Origin: Diploptera punctata | Taxonomy: Eukaryota > Arthropoda > Insecta > Blattodea > Blaberidae | NCBI GenBank assembly: GCA_030220185.1 | Contig: JASPKZ010007541.1 | Span: 1,293,988 to 1,357,987 of the forward strand | DNA length: 64,000 nucleotides | Reading direction: 5' to 3' | In this document: positions 1-9,868 of the stretch, piece by piece | Layout of the letters: each line of letters begins with the position of its first letter | Position numbering within the stretch: position 1 is the first letter of the stretch | Notes under the pieces: model-generated | Database searches by the model: none | Seen by the model: only the letters and a program-made list of their open reading frames with translations | Told to the model about the DNA's origin: nothing | Program-made: the position numbers and the translations under genes

Positions 1-258
1 TATTCTCTAAATGATGGTAAAAAACACCATTCAAATAAGTTAAGTAGTTTTTGAGCCCTTAAAGGGCAGACACACTTACACTCATTTTATATATGAAGAT
101 TATTAATAATGTAGTAATTATAAAGTTATGTTAAAATTCAAATATTTTCTTTTGATTTATGATTAGCGGTTTATTAAAAAGTTCAGTAAATATATTAGAT
201 TACATTTATTTTTCGCACTATGACTTCAGATTTGTAGCAGTGGCATTTTTGAGACAGT
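1..258. other. Anonymous AT-rich DNA
   Basis: No repeat family, RNA gene or convincing coding sequence is visible here. The only structure is the left copy of the target-site duplication of the SINE that follows, starting at 259. Confidence 0.5.
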
Positions 259-636
259 ATGATTTGAGAATAGTCCCGCGCCGTAGCCGAGCAGTTAAGG
301 TAGGAAGCCTTGGCGCAGAGCTACGGGACTTGCGCTGGTTCGAGTCTCCATGGGGGAAGAAATTTTCTCATGGTATTTCGGCCAGTATGGGACCAGTGCC
401 CACCCAGCATCGTGAGGCAATTGGGTAGCTATAATAAGTAGCGGCTCCAGGTTGAGGAACCAGCTATAACGGCTGGGGGAATCGACATGCTAACCACATG
501 TCACCCCTACACTGCCTGTTGATCATCTACCTCTATAATTGACACATGTGGATGTGAAGGGCCAGCAGCCGGCTGGTAAAAGGGCAACCGCTGAAAAGTG
601 GAAAGACCCTCAATCGGATCGGATGATTTGAGAATA
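259..636 (+). mobile_element. SINE family A, full copy with 14-bp TSD
   Basis: A tRNA-derived SINE of about 350 bp lies at 273-622. The perfect direct repeat ATGATTTGAGAATA flanks it at 259-272 and 623-636, so both insertion boundaries are defined. The pol III A box (TAGCCGAGCAG, 284-294) and B box (GGTTCGAGTCT, 337-347) are spaced as in a class II (Leu/Ser-like) tRNA with a long variable arm. The body ends in a CAATCGGATCGG-type 3' end with no poly(A). The same family recurs inverted at 33856-34200 and 41765-42075. It depends on a LINE partner for mobility (family knowledge). The partner is not identified, though both interrupted LINEs in this window host copies. Confidence 0.9.
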
Positions 637-761
637 AAGATTTGATTTGATACTAAAGTAGTAAGGGAATTTTTTACACGCCTTATATTAGCTTGACCTG
701 TATCTATCTATGTATCTTTCAACACGATTTTCACCCACTTAATAATATTGGATCGATTTGA

Positions 762-1160
762 AACGTTGTATACCAATGACAATACAATAATTTCATAATT
801 TTTTCTGAGATCATGGCCCGGATCATCAGGACATAAAAAAAAAATAAAGACCGGTGTAACAGGTTGCGGACGTATGGGCGTTTTAGTCTATCGTTGTGGT
901 AGCTCAGTTGGTAGAGTGGTGGACTCTAGTAACGTTGTATACCAACGACAATACAATAATTTCATAATTTTTTCTGAGATCATGGCCCGGATCATCAGGA
1001 CATCAAAAAAAAAAATAAACACCGGTGTAACAAGATGCGGACGTATGGGCGTTTTAGTCTATCGTTGTGGTAGCTCACTTGGTAGAGTGGTGGACTCTAG
1101 TAGCATATAATTTCAGTAATCCATACGTCGCTGGTTCAAATCCGGCCCGGAGGGTTTTTT
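762..1160 (+). repeat. Tandem duplication of ~170 bp with SINE-like tRNA head
   Basis: Units 762-930 and 931-1101 are near-identical. Each starts AACGTTGTATACCAA and ends GTGGACTCTAGT. Each unit ends in a tRNA-like A box (TGGTAGCTCAGTTGG type). Only the second copy continues to a B box (GGTTCAAATCC, about 1131-1141) and a T-rich end. This looks like a tRNA-derived SINE whose 5' flank and A-box part were tandemly duplicated. The two open frames here (874-1110, 1067-1249) only reflect this repeat. Confidence 0.7.
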
Positions 1161-1249
1161 TTTTTGGAACAGTATTACTTTTAGCTCATACAACAATAGT
1201 ATCGAATATAAAGATATTTACATTTTTAGAAAACCAAACTAAAAAATAA

Positions 1250-1560
1250 ATAATAGTTTAAAAAACTAAAACGACACGCTTTATTAGAAAATCGAACTAA
1301 AAAATTAAAAATAATTTTAATTTCCAACATGCTTGGAATAAAATTAAAGTGGTCAACAAAAAAATCATCTTCAACACATCTAGAATAAAACTAGAGATAT
1401 CTACAAAAAAATAATTTTACCATCAAAAGCGTGGGGTGATCTTTATAAATTAATATATTTGATAATAAACAGATATTGGTAAAAGTAAAGTCTCTAAGAA
1501 GAAAACGTAAAAACCATAAAAAGCACCCCACGCTTTAGATGGTAAAATTATTTTTTTAGA
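1250..1560. other. Low-complexity AT-rich spacer
   Basis: AT-rich sequence with short inverted similarity: CATCAAAAGCGTGGGGTGAT near 1423 against GCACCCCACGCTTTAGATGG near 1524. This could be the inner part of an old foldback repeat. The ends of LINE A abut it on the right. No gene is seen. Confidence 0.35.
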
Positions 1561-1566
1561 TAACTC

Positions 1567-2420
1567 TTACTTACTCACTGGCACTATCGAACCCGTAGGT
1601 TTATGGCCGAGCGGACATAAGCTCTCCATACATCCCTATCCTGAGATAATGCTTTCCAATCATTCCCTGTATAATCTACTTCCCTCAAATCATAGTTAAT
1701 GTTATTCTCCCACCTCATTCTTGGTCTACCAACTGGGCGTTTTCCCTATGGCTTTCCTACAAGAAGCTTCCATGCAAGTCTTTCATTCCCCATACGTGCA
1801 ACATGTCCTGCCCATCGCAGTCTACGAGACTTAACTGTTCTTATTATATCGGGCTTCCTATAAAGACCATGTAGTTCATTGCTATGTAGTCTTCTCCATT
1901 CAACCTGTCTGTTCATCTCTCTTTGGTACAAAAATTTTCCTAAGTACTTTATTCTCAATACTTGTAGTCTCCTTTCCTCCCTTAAAGTAAGAGTCCATGT
2001 TTCGCACCCATATAATATAACTGGTAGAATAATAGCCTTACATATTTTCAGTTCAACGTATTTTGAAAGGAGTTGGGACATCAAGAGTCTCTGCAATGCA
2101 TAATAGCACGCATTTCCGGAATTGAGTCTATGTTTAATTTCTTTGTGCATCTCATTCCTATTTGTGATTATTGTTCCTAAGTATTTGAATTCAGCCACAC
2201 CCTCAAAATTTCTCTCATTTGTCATTAGCTGTCCATTTCCATTATATAATATATTTCTACGTGTGACCATATATTTAGTTTTATTGATATTTGCTTCCAG
2301 TCCTAATTTCTTAGTGTTGCTCAATAGTGTGTGCGTGTTGTCCATTACCCTATCTCCTCGTTATCGGCCAATAGTACTACATTATCAGCATAAACTAACA
2401 GCTTATTAATACCATTTTTT
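1567..2420 (-). mobile_element. LINE family A, 3' half of reverse transcriptase
   Basis: This is a 5'-truncated non-LTR retrotransposon on the minus strand. The open frame 1746-2345 (199 aa) covers the RT thumb and C-terminal region. It contains INKTKYMV, the YLGTI block, the VILYGCETWTL block, and the basic RLRWAGHVARMGNERLAW and GKPEGKRPVGRPRMRWE-type tail that mark the end of many insect LINE ORF2s. Upstream, around 2370-2410, the catalytic YADD reads YADN, so the RT is dead even apart from truncation. The 3' end is GTGCCAGTGAGT followed by TAAGT-type repeats. The frame breaks near 1746 and resumes to about 1600. Identification is by motif recognition; the clade (RTE- or Jockey-like) is uncertain. 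Confidence 0.85.
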
Positions 2421-2586
2421 TAGATAACTCTAGTTTTATTCTATATATGTTGGAGATGACTTTTTTTTGCCACTTTAATTTTGTTCCAAGTGTGTTGGAA
2501 ATTAAAATTATGTTTTCTAATAGAGCGTATTGTTTTAGTTTTTTAAAACTATTATTTATTTCCAAAGAAAGGCGAATATTCAAGGA

Positions 2587-2775
2587 AATGAGGAAACTAC
2601 TTAAGAGAGCTGTACGATCTTTATGGCAAACCGGATGTAGTAAGAAGAATTAAGTTTCGTAATATGCGATATGCAGGACATGTGGAAAAAATTAGGAATG
2701 AAAGTAAGACATGAAAACTTATTACAGGAAAGACGGGGGAAAGCGCCCAAGAAGGCAAAACGATATTAGAACTTA
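2587..2775 (+). mobile_element. LINE relic (RT C-terminal tail)
   Basis: With frameshifts the plus strand reads ELYDLYGKPDVV-like, then RIKFRNMRYAGHVEKI and a GESAQEGK-type end. This matches the tail of the LINE A group but is more diverged than the other copies. It is a short, broken relic. Confidence 0.55.
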
Positions 2776-2779
2776 TTGA

Positions 2780-3540
2780 TTTCAATGCAACTTTAATGCG
2801 CATGAATAATTATTTATGTTTGTTAATTTAACATTTTTTATATATTATATATATTATACCAGCAATATTGATGGATTTTCAAATTTTAACTATGTCGTAA
2901 AGCATCTCAGATTGGTTCTTGATTGAGAATAGAAAAAAAATCTTTAAACAGAGAAGAATGTTACTACAAAGAGTAAATAAAGAGAAAACGATTTGAAATA
3001 CGGAGTTGGTAGAGAGAAACCAAATATTAACGGGAAAACCAAATTGAAAGTGAACTTAAGGGGAGGTACCAAGTAGACAGGTTTCACAAGGAAAAAACTT
3101 TAGGACACAGAGACATATTTTGAGATTGTCTTCCAAGCTCTGACCACTAAATTATGAATATTTTAACTGAAAATTTAACGTTGTGAATTATACTATTAAA
3201 ACTATTTGACGATATTGAAATAAAATTTAAAATGAAATAATATAATAACCAAAAATAAACTGAAAAGTTGATCTGCAATAGTAATGTAGAATGCAATTTT
3301 GTGGGATAAAAGTACGTGTATATTCAAAGATACTAAAATCCATATTTATAAGTCAATACTAAAGAAAATTAATGGCCAATGGAGAAGAAACATGGATCGT
3401 AAATGTTAAATTAAAGTCAAAATTTCAATTTACGGAAATTTTTTTAAGGAGATCTGCCGATGAGCTAAATTAGACAGGGATTCAAAACAGTATTATCGAG
3501 AAAAATGAACTTTAACGAAACAATTATACAATCTGTGCTA
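2780..3540. other. AT-rich interval, no gene seen
   Basis: No recognisable repeat or coding sequence. Short purine-rich stretches and a run of scattered stop codons in all frames. It may be very old decayed repeat. Confidence 0.4.
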
Positions 3541-3544
3541 AAGA

Positions 3545-3717
3545 AATAATTTCGGTTTGAATACGTGAAGAGGATGAGTGAAGATATATTGAAATTAGGA
3601 GATTGGATTGGATTCCAAATCGGAGGAACAAAAGAAGGAGAACTAAGAAGAACGGATAGAGGGAATTGTAAATTTTATGAAGGACAAGGGACTGCATGAT
3701 GGTAACTGGAATTTATT
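3545..3717 (+). mobile_element. LINE fragment, RT C-terminal tail
   Basis: Across two frames the sequence reads VKRMSEDxL, then WIPNRRNKRGR and TKKTWIEGI-like residues. This is the basic tail of a LINE ORF2. A sister copy lies inverted at 58840-59045 with the same WFGHVKR, IPNRRKRRARP and DRGNFEF blocks, so this is a distinct family from LINE A. Only the last ~55 codons remain. Confidence 0.6.
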
Positions 3718-3721
3718 TTTA

Positions 3722-4036
3722 AGGGGGGTAGAATTTCCCTCCATGGTATCTTTACCTTGTCGTGGTGGAGTGGCTTGCGTGCTTAAATGATCCTGAGAGC
3801 TATGCCGGCGGTAGCATTGCTGCCGATAGGGTTACCCATGCCGGACTGGTCGAAGGTGATAAGCCAGACGAAAAAAGTACCTTGGGCGAAAGACTGACGA
3901 TCTTTCACCGTAAAAATACAACAGTCAAGAAATGCGGACATGGGTTCATCTGGGGTAGGAGAGCTTATGTCCGCGCGGCCATGAACCTTCGGGTTCGATA
4001 GTGCCAGTGAGTTAGTTAGTTAGGGGGGTAGAATTT
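3722..4036 (+). mobile_element. Internally deleted LINE A (5' end joined to 3' end) with 15-bp TSD
   Basis: A 285-bp insertion (3737-4021) is bounded by the perfect direct repeat AGGGGGGTAGAATTT at 3722-3736 and 4022-4036. Its left part is the LINE 5' leader (ACCTTGTCGTGGTGG, TGGCTTGCG, GATCCTGAGAGCTATGCCGG). Its right part is the LINE A 3' terminus (GCTTATGTCCGCGCGGCCATG to CCAGTGAGTTAGTTAG). All of the endonuclease and most of the RT are missing. The TSD shows the short form itself was retrotransposed rather than deleted in place. It therefore behaves as a SINE-like non-autonomous LINE derivative. The 3762-4001 ORF is not a real gene. Confidence 0.85.
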
Positions 4037-4160
4037 AAGTTGGAATATATCCAATTTGCAATTATCAATAATTGTAAAGATGAAGATGAATGGCGGAAGA
4101 TAATCGATATTTAATGTGGTACAAGAAGATATTATATACATTTCAAACCTGTTAAATAAC

Positions 4161-4173
4161 AATAAATGTATTA

Positions 4174-4211
<38 letters not shown>

Positions 4212-4255
4212 TTTTATTATAATTTTTATAATTTTTGTTGTTATTTTTATTATTA

Positions 4256-4302
<47 letters not shown>

Positions 4303-4310
4303 TAGATAGT
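4161..4310 (+). repeat. (TTA)n microsatellite
   Basis: Imperfect ATT/TTA trinucleotide run. It abuts a SINE family C copy on the right. In this window such arrays are often 3' tails of a CR1/L2-like LINE, but no LINE body is seen here. Confidence 0.9.
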
Positions 4311-4341
4311 AGATATTATTGTCATCATTATTATAAATATA

Positions 4342-4681
4342 GTCCACCGGTGAGGTCTCGAGGTAGCGTGCTACCTTGCCACGCAGCGGGCCCGGGTTCA
4401 ATCCTTGGTCGAGGCAGTTTTTCTGGGTGAGGTTTATATCGGGGTTTTTCCTAACCTGTATGATAAATGTCAGGAAAACGTTAAGGCCCAAACGGTCCCC
4501 GAAATCATATGGCCATCATCATCATCAAACTTATCATTATCATCATCATCATCATCATCATCCTTCACCGGTGTGGAAAGCAACGGGAATCTACCACACC
4601 TACAATTCCCTAGTAAAGCTGCAAGCATAGCATGAAAATGTATATTGCGTGAAGGACCTGCCTTCGAGCAAGAATTACTAT
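4342..4681 (+). mobile_element. SINE family C copy 1
   Basis: A tRNA-derived head (A-box region GGTCTCGAGGTAGCGTG, B box GGGTTCAATCC) is followed by the conserved core GTTTTTCTGGGTGAGG and ACGGTCCCCGAAATCATATG. An internal CAT/ATC microsatellite comes next, and then the 3' end (GGACCTGCCTTCG, AGAATTACTA) runs into TA repeats. Five more copies in the window share this exact order, which establishes the family. Confidence 0.85.
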
Positions 4682-4739
4682 ATATATTATAAATATTAGA
4701 AAGTATTTGCTATATGGAACTGTCAAAAAATTAAAAGCG

Positions 4740-4747
4740 TAGGCCTA
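4740..4747. repeat. TAGGCCTA octamer
   Basis: One of eight exact copies of the palindrome TAGGCCTA in this window. The others start at 21010, 29542, 30914, 31640, 32001, 43610 and 44010. Confidence 0.6.
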
Positions 4748-4762
4748 CTGGTAAACTATCTA

Positions 4763-4960
4763 AGTAATTAACTCACTGGCACTATCGAATCCGTAGGATC
4801 ATGACAGGCCGGACACAAGCTTTCCATACATCCCTATTCTGCGCTGTTTTCCAATTATTCCCTGTATAATCTACTTCCCCCTCACATCACAGTTAATGTT
4901 ATTCTCCCACCCCATTCCTTAGTCTACCAACTGGGCTTTTTCTTTAGACTGGTAGAATTT
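4763..4960 (-). mobile_element. LINE A 3'-terminal fragment
   Basis: Minus-strand match to the last ~190 bp of LINE A. It has the CACTGGCACTATCGAA terminus, the CATACATCCCTAT block and the GGTCTACCAACTGGGC block that encodes the GRPRMRWE motif. Small indels destroy the frame. Confidence 0.75.
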
Positions 4961-4989
4961 CTAGAAGACAAATGAGAAATATAATAAAA

Positions 4990-5290
4990 TCAATCTGTGA
5001 ACCGGGGACCTACACCTTTCCCCATCCCGCATTTCGATCGCCTTGTCTCTTTGTCATTCCTTTCATATTCTCTAATTGCCCAGTCGAACACAGCCATTCT
5101 AATTATTTCTTTCATTGTGTTCCTTCTGTTCCCTGGAGTATTATTCAAAGCTTTTACGGCCATATTTCCTCTTCCATCCGTATCACATGACCATCCTCTC
5201 AGTACTACTTGTAACCTCTTCCGGTTCGTCTTCGGAGTTTTGCATTCGGAAACATTAGTCAATGTACAAATCATGCTTAAGTTACACATT
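4990..5290 (-). mobile_element. Probable LINE 3' fragment of another family
   Basis: A minus-strand ORF of 107 aa is present. The frame that makes sense is shifted and reads DGHVIRMEEEIWP, like the GHVxRMEEERWP signature of LINE RT tails. The rest is decayed. The adjoining LINE A end at 4960 means one element may have landed in the other. Confidence 0.4.
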
Positions 5291-5299
5291 AGATAGTAA

Positions 5300-5760
5300 A
5301 TTGAAACAAACAAGGGTATTGTTCAAGAGATAGAATAACTATAATTAAAATATCATGTTCACGCAATTAGAAGAAATAATCGATTGGATACAAGGTCTTA
5401 CCTCGTATAAATATAAAATAAAAAGAGAGAAAGATCTCAGTCTACATGGGAAGTGTGTAATAAAAGGAATATGTGGCAGAAGAATCCTAAAAATGGAGAT
5501 TAGATAGGTCGGGCTAGAAGAAGATTTTTTTGTTGTTGAGGAAACATGCGTCATCAAGGGATCACCTCTGATGAATTATTATTATTATTATTATTTGCAT
5601 TAGTGTATGTATGTATATGTATGTATATGTATGTATATATAAACAGATGCCTCCTAACACAAGAACAACCGATTGCAAACTACACGTTCTAATGATTAGA
5701 GCATTTTCACATTATTCGATTAAAAATTGTATGAACGATTTCATAAATCGAACCCTGATA
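5300..5760. other. AT-rich interval with short microsatellites
   Basis: Contains an (ATT)n run near 5576 and a GTATAT-type run near 5605-5642. No coding or recognisable mobile sequence. Confidence 0.4.
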
Positions 5761-5764
5761 ATTA

Positions 5765-6180
5765 AATAATAATAATAATAACTTTATTTTACCTGGCAGA
5801 TTTAAGGTTTAAGACCTCATCTACCACCCAACCATGTTAAAAAAGTACAAAAATTATTCTTACATCTAATTACAATAAGAATAAATATTACGTAGTAGGG
5901 CCTATGTCTACAATATAAATATTTCCATTTAATCTAGATTTAACAAATGAAATATAAAATGTACAATATAGAAAAATGAGAAGAAAACTATTAACGACAT
6001 GGAATAAATTTAATCCACCACGAGAAAAATTAATTGTTTAAGAACAGGTGACTTAGAAGTACCAAGTGTGTGTGCAACCCTGATATCTTAAGGAGGAAAT
6101 TTCAGGAGTAGGCTAAGGCTACTGTGAAAGAATAGAATAAGAGGAGTGCTATGAAGAGGGATTGTTAACGAACGTAAATG
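5765..6180 (-). mobile_element. CR1/L2-like LINE 3' end (diverged)
   Basis: It begins on the plus strand with an AAT microsatellite and then CTTTATTTTACCTGGCAGA. This parallels the 3' untranslated end plus (TTA)n tail of the better preserved copy at 33125-34385 (TTTATTTATTCTGGCAGAG). The body is too diverged to read the RT. Orientation follows from the tail. Confidence 0.5.
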
Positions 6181-6189
6181 AGGAGTGGC

Positions 6190-6560
6190 TACTCTTTTAT
6201 CATAAGTTATTTTAAAATATTTATATATTTGATTTAAACGGCGAAGTTTGAGAACAAATTAGAAATGTTTGGTTATGTTTAATTTCTTCATCACTGCAAC
6301 TTAATCATTCTGTTTATTGCCAAATTGGTTCGCAATATTGTAATAATGTATCCTAATGGAGAAAAAATGAAAACAAGGAAGGGCTTTCTTTATTTTGGTA
6401 ATCAAAATTATCGAGGTGAAACGCGACTGTGATTGGTTGTAAAACAAAATTCATTGAAACGTGATTGGTCATTGACTCCCATTTGGGGTATGAGTTAAAT
6501 AGTCATGAAAACCAAATAGGCCCAGTGACCTACCTGTGTTATTGGTTACCGTGAACAGAA
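6190..6560 (+). repeat. Interspersed repeat E, copy 1
   Basis: This segment is homologous to 21967-22830 on the opposite strand. Shared blocks include TTGCCAAATTGG with AATATTGTAATA, CGCGACTGTGATTGG, TCATTGACTCCCATTTGGGG and GAGTTAAATAG. It has no coding capacity. The comparison with copy 2 exposes two insertions in copy 2, one of them a perfect palindrome. Class unknown. Confidence 0.7.
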
Positions 6561-6569
6561 GTTTACGTG

Positions 6570-7310
6570 TAGAAACTTAGCTGAAGTTATGAACTTTAAG
6601 TGGATTAAATCAATGAAAACTATTTCCTTAGGAATTGAAATAAAGTCGTTACTTTCCCCCCTTCCCGGGTTACATTGAACTTAGGTCATGTAAAAAAACA
6701 ATCTACGGGTAAGAGTAAAATTTGTGACTCTTTTGTACTCACTTTTTTTTGCGACGATAATGATTCAGATGTTAATTATCGTCGTTAAATAGATCGAAGA
6801 AATTCTAAAAATGTATATGACATACAAATTGCGCAAACTAATAATTTAATTCATCAATGAAGTCAAACTTAGGTCAAATTTTAGTGGGTTTACGGATTAT
6901 ATATTTATTGTTTCATTATTTATAGTACATATATCAGTAACGTTACGAGAAAAATAAATCAGAGTGACAAACCGGCCGTTAGAGAGGTTTTCAAATTACA
7001 TATTTCAGGTAAACCTCTACTTCTAATGGTAGTATTTTGCTTATTTTCGAGTAACACCTTTCTTGTTTTTATTTCTGTGGCATATAACGGGTTTAGTTAT
7101 GATGAATGAGAAAAAATTGTGTGGCAGCTTAGAGTGATTTTAAATTTTCGCTGAACGTGAACTTCAAAGGTTCTGTGGTCCGTTTTAGAAGGTTACCTAA
7201 TTCCACCCTTCATTTCGCAATTGATTGATACAAAACCTTAAGTAGGATCTAAAAAAATAATAATTGCGCCCGCTAGAGCGTTTACACCCACACACATAAA
7301 TAAGTACATA
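6570..7310. other. AT-rich interval, no gene seen
   Basis: No recognisable family. It contains short inverted words around GACGATAATGATTC and AATTATCGTCG (6754-6785), a possible small hairpin. No coding frame of note. Confidence 0.4.
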
Positions 7311-7325
7311 CAAGTAAATAAATAA

Positions 7326-7327
<2 letters not shown>

Positions 7328-7401
<74 letters not shown>
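7328..7401 (+). repeat. (TA)n microsatellite
   Basis: TA dinucleotide run with a short TACACACA interruption. It borders the left arm of the inverted structure at 7441-7973. Confidence 0.9.
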
Positions 7402-7404
<3 letters not shown>

Positions 7405-7440
7405 ATATTACAGATTTTCGCGGGTATAAGTATGAATATG

Positions 7441-7969
7441 AAAGTTTTCTTGGGTTTTCCGCGTCTTGGAAATCGAGTTCGGCCTCTGACCACTGATTCC
7501 GACGTTTCGGCTTGATCCCACATGCCATTATCAAGGAATGATAAGTTCGAGTCACAGGTCACCATGTCATCCCCACAACAGCGAAGAATATGTGAAGAAA
7601 ACCTCGGTTGTGCAACATGGAGTGTGGTCGACTTTTGGATGGGTGTACGGCTTCCGAAACGGACCGCACTGAAAACTGAAGATGTTTAACTACATAAGAA
7701 CTAAACCTTGGACAGGTGTACGGCTTCGGAAACGGACCATATTGAAAAACTGAAGGTATTTTAACAACATAAGAACTAAACTTTGGATGGGTGTACGTCT
7801 TCGGAAACGGACCACAGCGAAAACTCTATGCATTTTATTATATAAGACCTAAACCTGTGACTCAAACTTATCATTCCTTGTTAATGGCATGTGGGATCAT
7901 GCCGAAACTTCGGATTCAGTGGCCAGAGGCCGAACTTGAATGCAAGACGCGGAAAAACGCAAGAAAACG

Positions 7970-7973
<4 letters not shown>
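7441..7973. mobile_element. Inverted pair of Penelope/hammerhead-like motifs around a 74-bp triple repeat
   Basis: Arms of ~118 bp at 7441-7559 (minus sense) and 7853-7973 (plus sense) are inverted copies at roughly 88% identity by eye. Each arm, read in its own sense, has a GGCATG/CATGCC-type stem with loop TGGGAT followed by GAAAC. It is preceded by TTGATAATG or TTGTTAATG and followed by TCGG. This resembles a degenerate hammerhead core of the kind known from Penelope-like elements. Between the arms are three tandem units (7635-7707, 7708-7782, 7783-7856) sharing GTGTACGGCTTCGGAAAC and ACGGACCA. (TA)n arrays lie outside both arms. The structure is plainly visible; the Penelope assignment is inference. 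Confidence 0.6.

Positions 7974-8002
<29 letters not shown>
7974..8002 (+). repeat. (TA)n microsatellite
   Basis: Dinucleotide run adjoining the right arm of the inverted structure, mirroring the array at 7328-7401. Confidence 0.9.
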
Positions 8003-8004
<2 letters not shown>

Positions 8005-8149
8005 CCACTATAATTTGATGTATCTATAAAAATTAGTAAAAAGATCCAAAAATCGTTTTAGGAAAACAACCTCGATTCCTTCGCATTTGGCTAAAAGAAT
8101 AAATAGAGTAATTTAATCAAGTATATTATAAAATATTAAGTGCAACTAA

Positions 8150-8280
8150 CTCTCGGGCACTAACTAACCCATAGATTCACGACCCCACGGACGTAAGCCT
8201 TTCACTCATCTCCATCCTGACCTAATGTTTAGAATATTTCGTGAAGTACTTCCCGTCCGAACATCCGAATGGAAGACTAA
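8150..8280 (-). mobile_element. LINE A 3'-terminal relic
   Basis: Strongly diverged minus-strand match to the LINE A terminus: ACTAACTCTCGGGCAC, CACGACCCCACGGACGTAAG, CATCCTGACCTAATG. No frame survives. Confidence 0.55.
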
Positions 8281-8303
8281 AATATAAAGTATAATATTAT
8301 ATA

Positions 8304-9132
8304 CAGTAAAAGCTCCTTATTGGCGGGGATATGTTCCGCAAATATGCCGCGAGTACAGAAACCGCGAATATGGAACGGTAATTTGTGTAGATATATATGG
8401 GATACGTTACAAGGTTCCAAAATAAAATTAAAATTAAAATTATCAAAGTAAATTAAATTGATGAGAGATTTTGAACAATTTATATAAATCATTACTCTCA
8501 GGTTTAAGTAAGGGCTTAATGAACTTAGTTTCTTTCTTGATTTGCCGCTTTTAAAACGTCTTTCAATTCAGTTTGATATTCAGCTGTGAATTAAGATATA
8601 GAATTCCTTACTTTGTCTTTGGATTTCTTGATGAATCGTACAGTTGATTCATTAGCATTGAAACAGCGTGATATAGACGCAAACGACTGGCAACAAGCGT
8701 AAATGATCAAATTTTCTTTCCTTTAACTAGACATTATAAATTGGCAACAAACCAGAAGAGACACATGTTATTCAATCAAAATTATTGCATCGAATGACAA
8801 GTTGAAACAATAAAACTCCAATCGTGGCGAGGGCGGCACTTATCAACGGACATAATGGCACGTGAATTACGGCGGCGGTGACTTTTAACAACGAACTTTA
8901 GGCTTAGTGACAGTAAGGTTTGTTTTACGTTGATATTAATTTGTCCATATTGTAAAAGAAAAAAAAAGTTGCCGATGTGTTGATAAACGATACTGATCCT
9001 ACTAATACAATACCGAATGGATCTGTGAATAAATAAATTTTTAGCCGCGAATAAGGAACTGTGCCGCAATTTTTTAACCCGCGAATGATAAAAAACGCGA
9101 ATAACGGAACCGCGAATAAGGAACTTTTACTG
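8304..9132 (-). mobile_element. pogo/Tigger-type DNA transposon, internally deleted
   Basis: An 829-bp element flanked by TA (8302-8303, 9133-9134). Its terminal inverted repeats begin CAGTAAAAGYTCCTTATTSG. The TIR zone contains repeated CGCGAATA/TATTCGCG words. On the minus strand around 8530-8715 a broken frame reads RCFNANESTVRFIKKSKD-like residues. This is the helix-turn-helix of Tigger/pogo transposases (compare NESTVRxIKK). The DDE catalytic domain is absent, so the element is non-autonomous or dead. The minus ORF 8782-9069 is not the transposase frame. Confidence 0.7.
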
Positions 9133-9139
9133 TAATTTA

Positions 9140-9786
9140 TGCGTTACAAGGTTTTTTTTTAACAGGTAGTTGAATAAATAGATTCTAAAATGGAAATTCA
9201 AAGAATAAAATTATATATTTCCATAACCAGTCTGGGGAGTGTGGCATTCACATGTGTGAATACTTTAAAATACTTGATAAATTTGCACACAAAATATTTC
9301 CATTTACGATGTTAATCCGTTCCTTGTATTGCGAATAGCATTTTCCTTCTCATTGGAATGTTCTTTTCTACAAATCTCTTCATTCTTATTTCTAAAATGA
9401 ATATTCTTTCTCTAGTTTTTTATTTTTTATTTTTTAGAATAACATGTGTCTCTTCTGGTTTTTTAGAATTTTTGTAGTGACATTCGGTAGACACGTTTTC
9501 GTGGAATCAAGGGTACCGGTTAAAATAACAGATATAAACAAACTTCTGATGAATGTCATTTTATTCTGTTCCTTAATATACTGCAACGTAGGATATTTCA
9601 TCACTCCACATCATAAGACGCCATCTCCAGATCCCGGAACAGGAATTATCTGATTGGAAATCAGGGACTACCAGGTGTTAGAATAATTTGAAATATTTAT
9701 TTTTTTTATTTTTTTCTTTAACTTCAGTTTCAATATTAACTTCAAACGTAATATAGACCTAAAAGTATTAATCGGCGTTTCGTAAT
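9140..9786. other. AT-rich interval, no gene seen
   Basis: No family recognised. A short ORF at 9444-9653 (69 aa) has no motif I know and runs into low-complexity DNA. I treat it as chance. Confidence 0.4.
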
Positions 9787-9801
9787 TATTGTTATTATTG
9801 C

Positions 9802-9841
<40 letters not shown>

Positions 9842-9858
9842 ATTATTATTATTATCAT
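9787..9858 (+). repeat. (TTA)n microsatellite
   Basis: TTA trinucleotide array. The poly-Leu and poly-Asn frames it generates are artefacts of the repeat. Confidence 0.9.
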
Positions 9859-9868
9859 ACAAGAAAAA

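Noticed and set aside
874..1249. Overlapping ORFs at the tandem duplication
   Set aside because: They mirror the repeated SINE sequence and carry stop-free runs by chance.
4116..4491. ORFs with long poly-Leu, poly-Tyr or poly-Asn runs
   Set aside because: They are translations of TTA/ATT microsatellites and have no independent coding signal.
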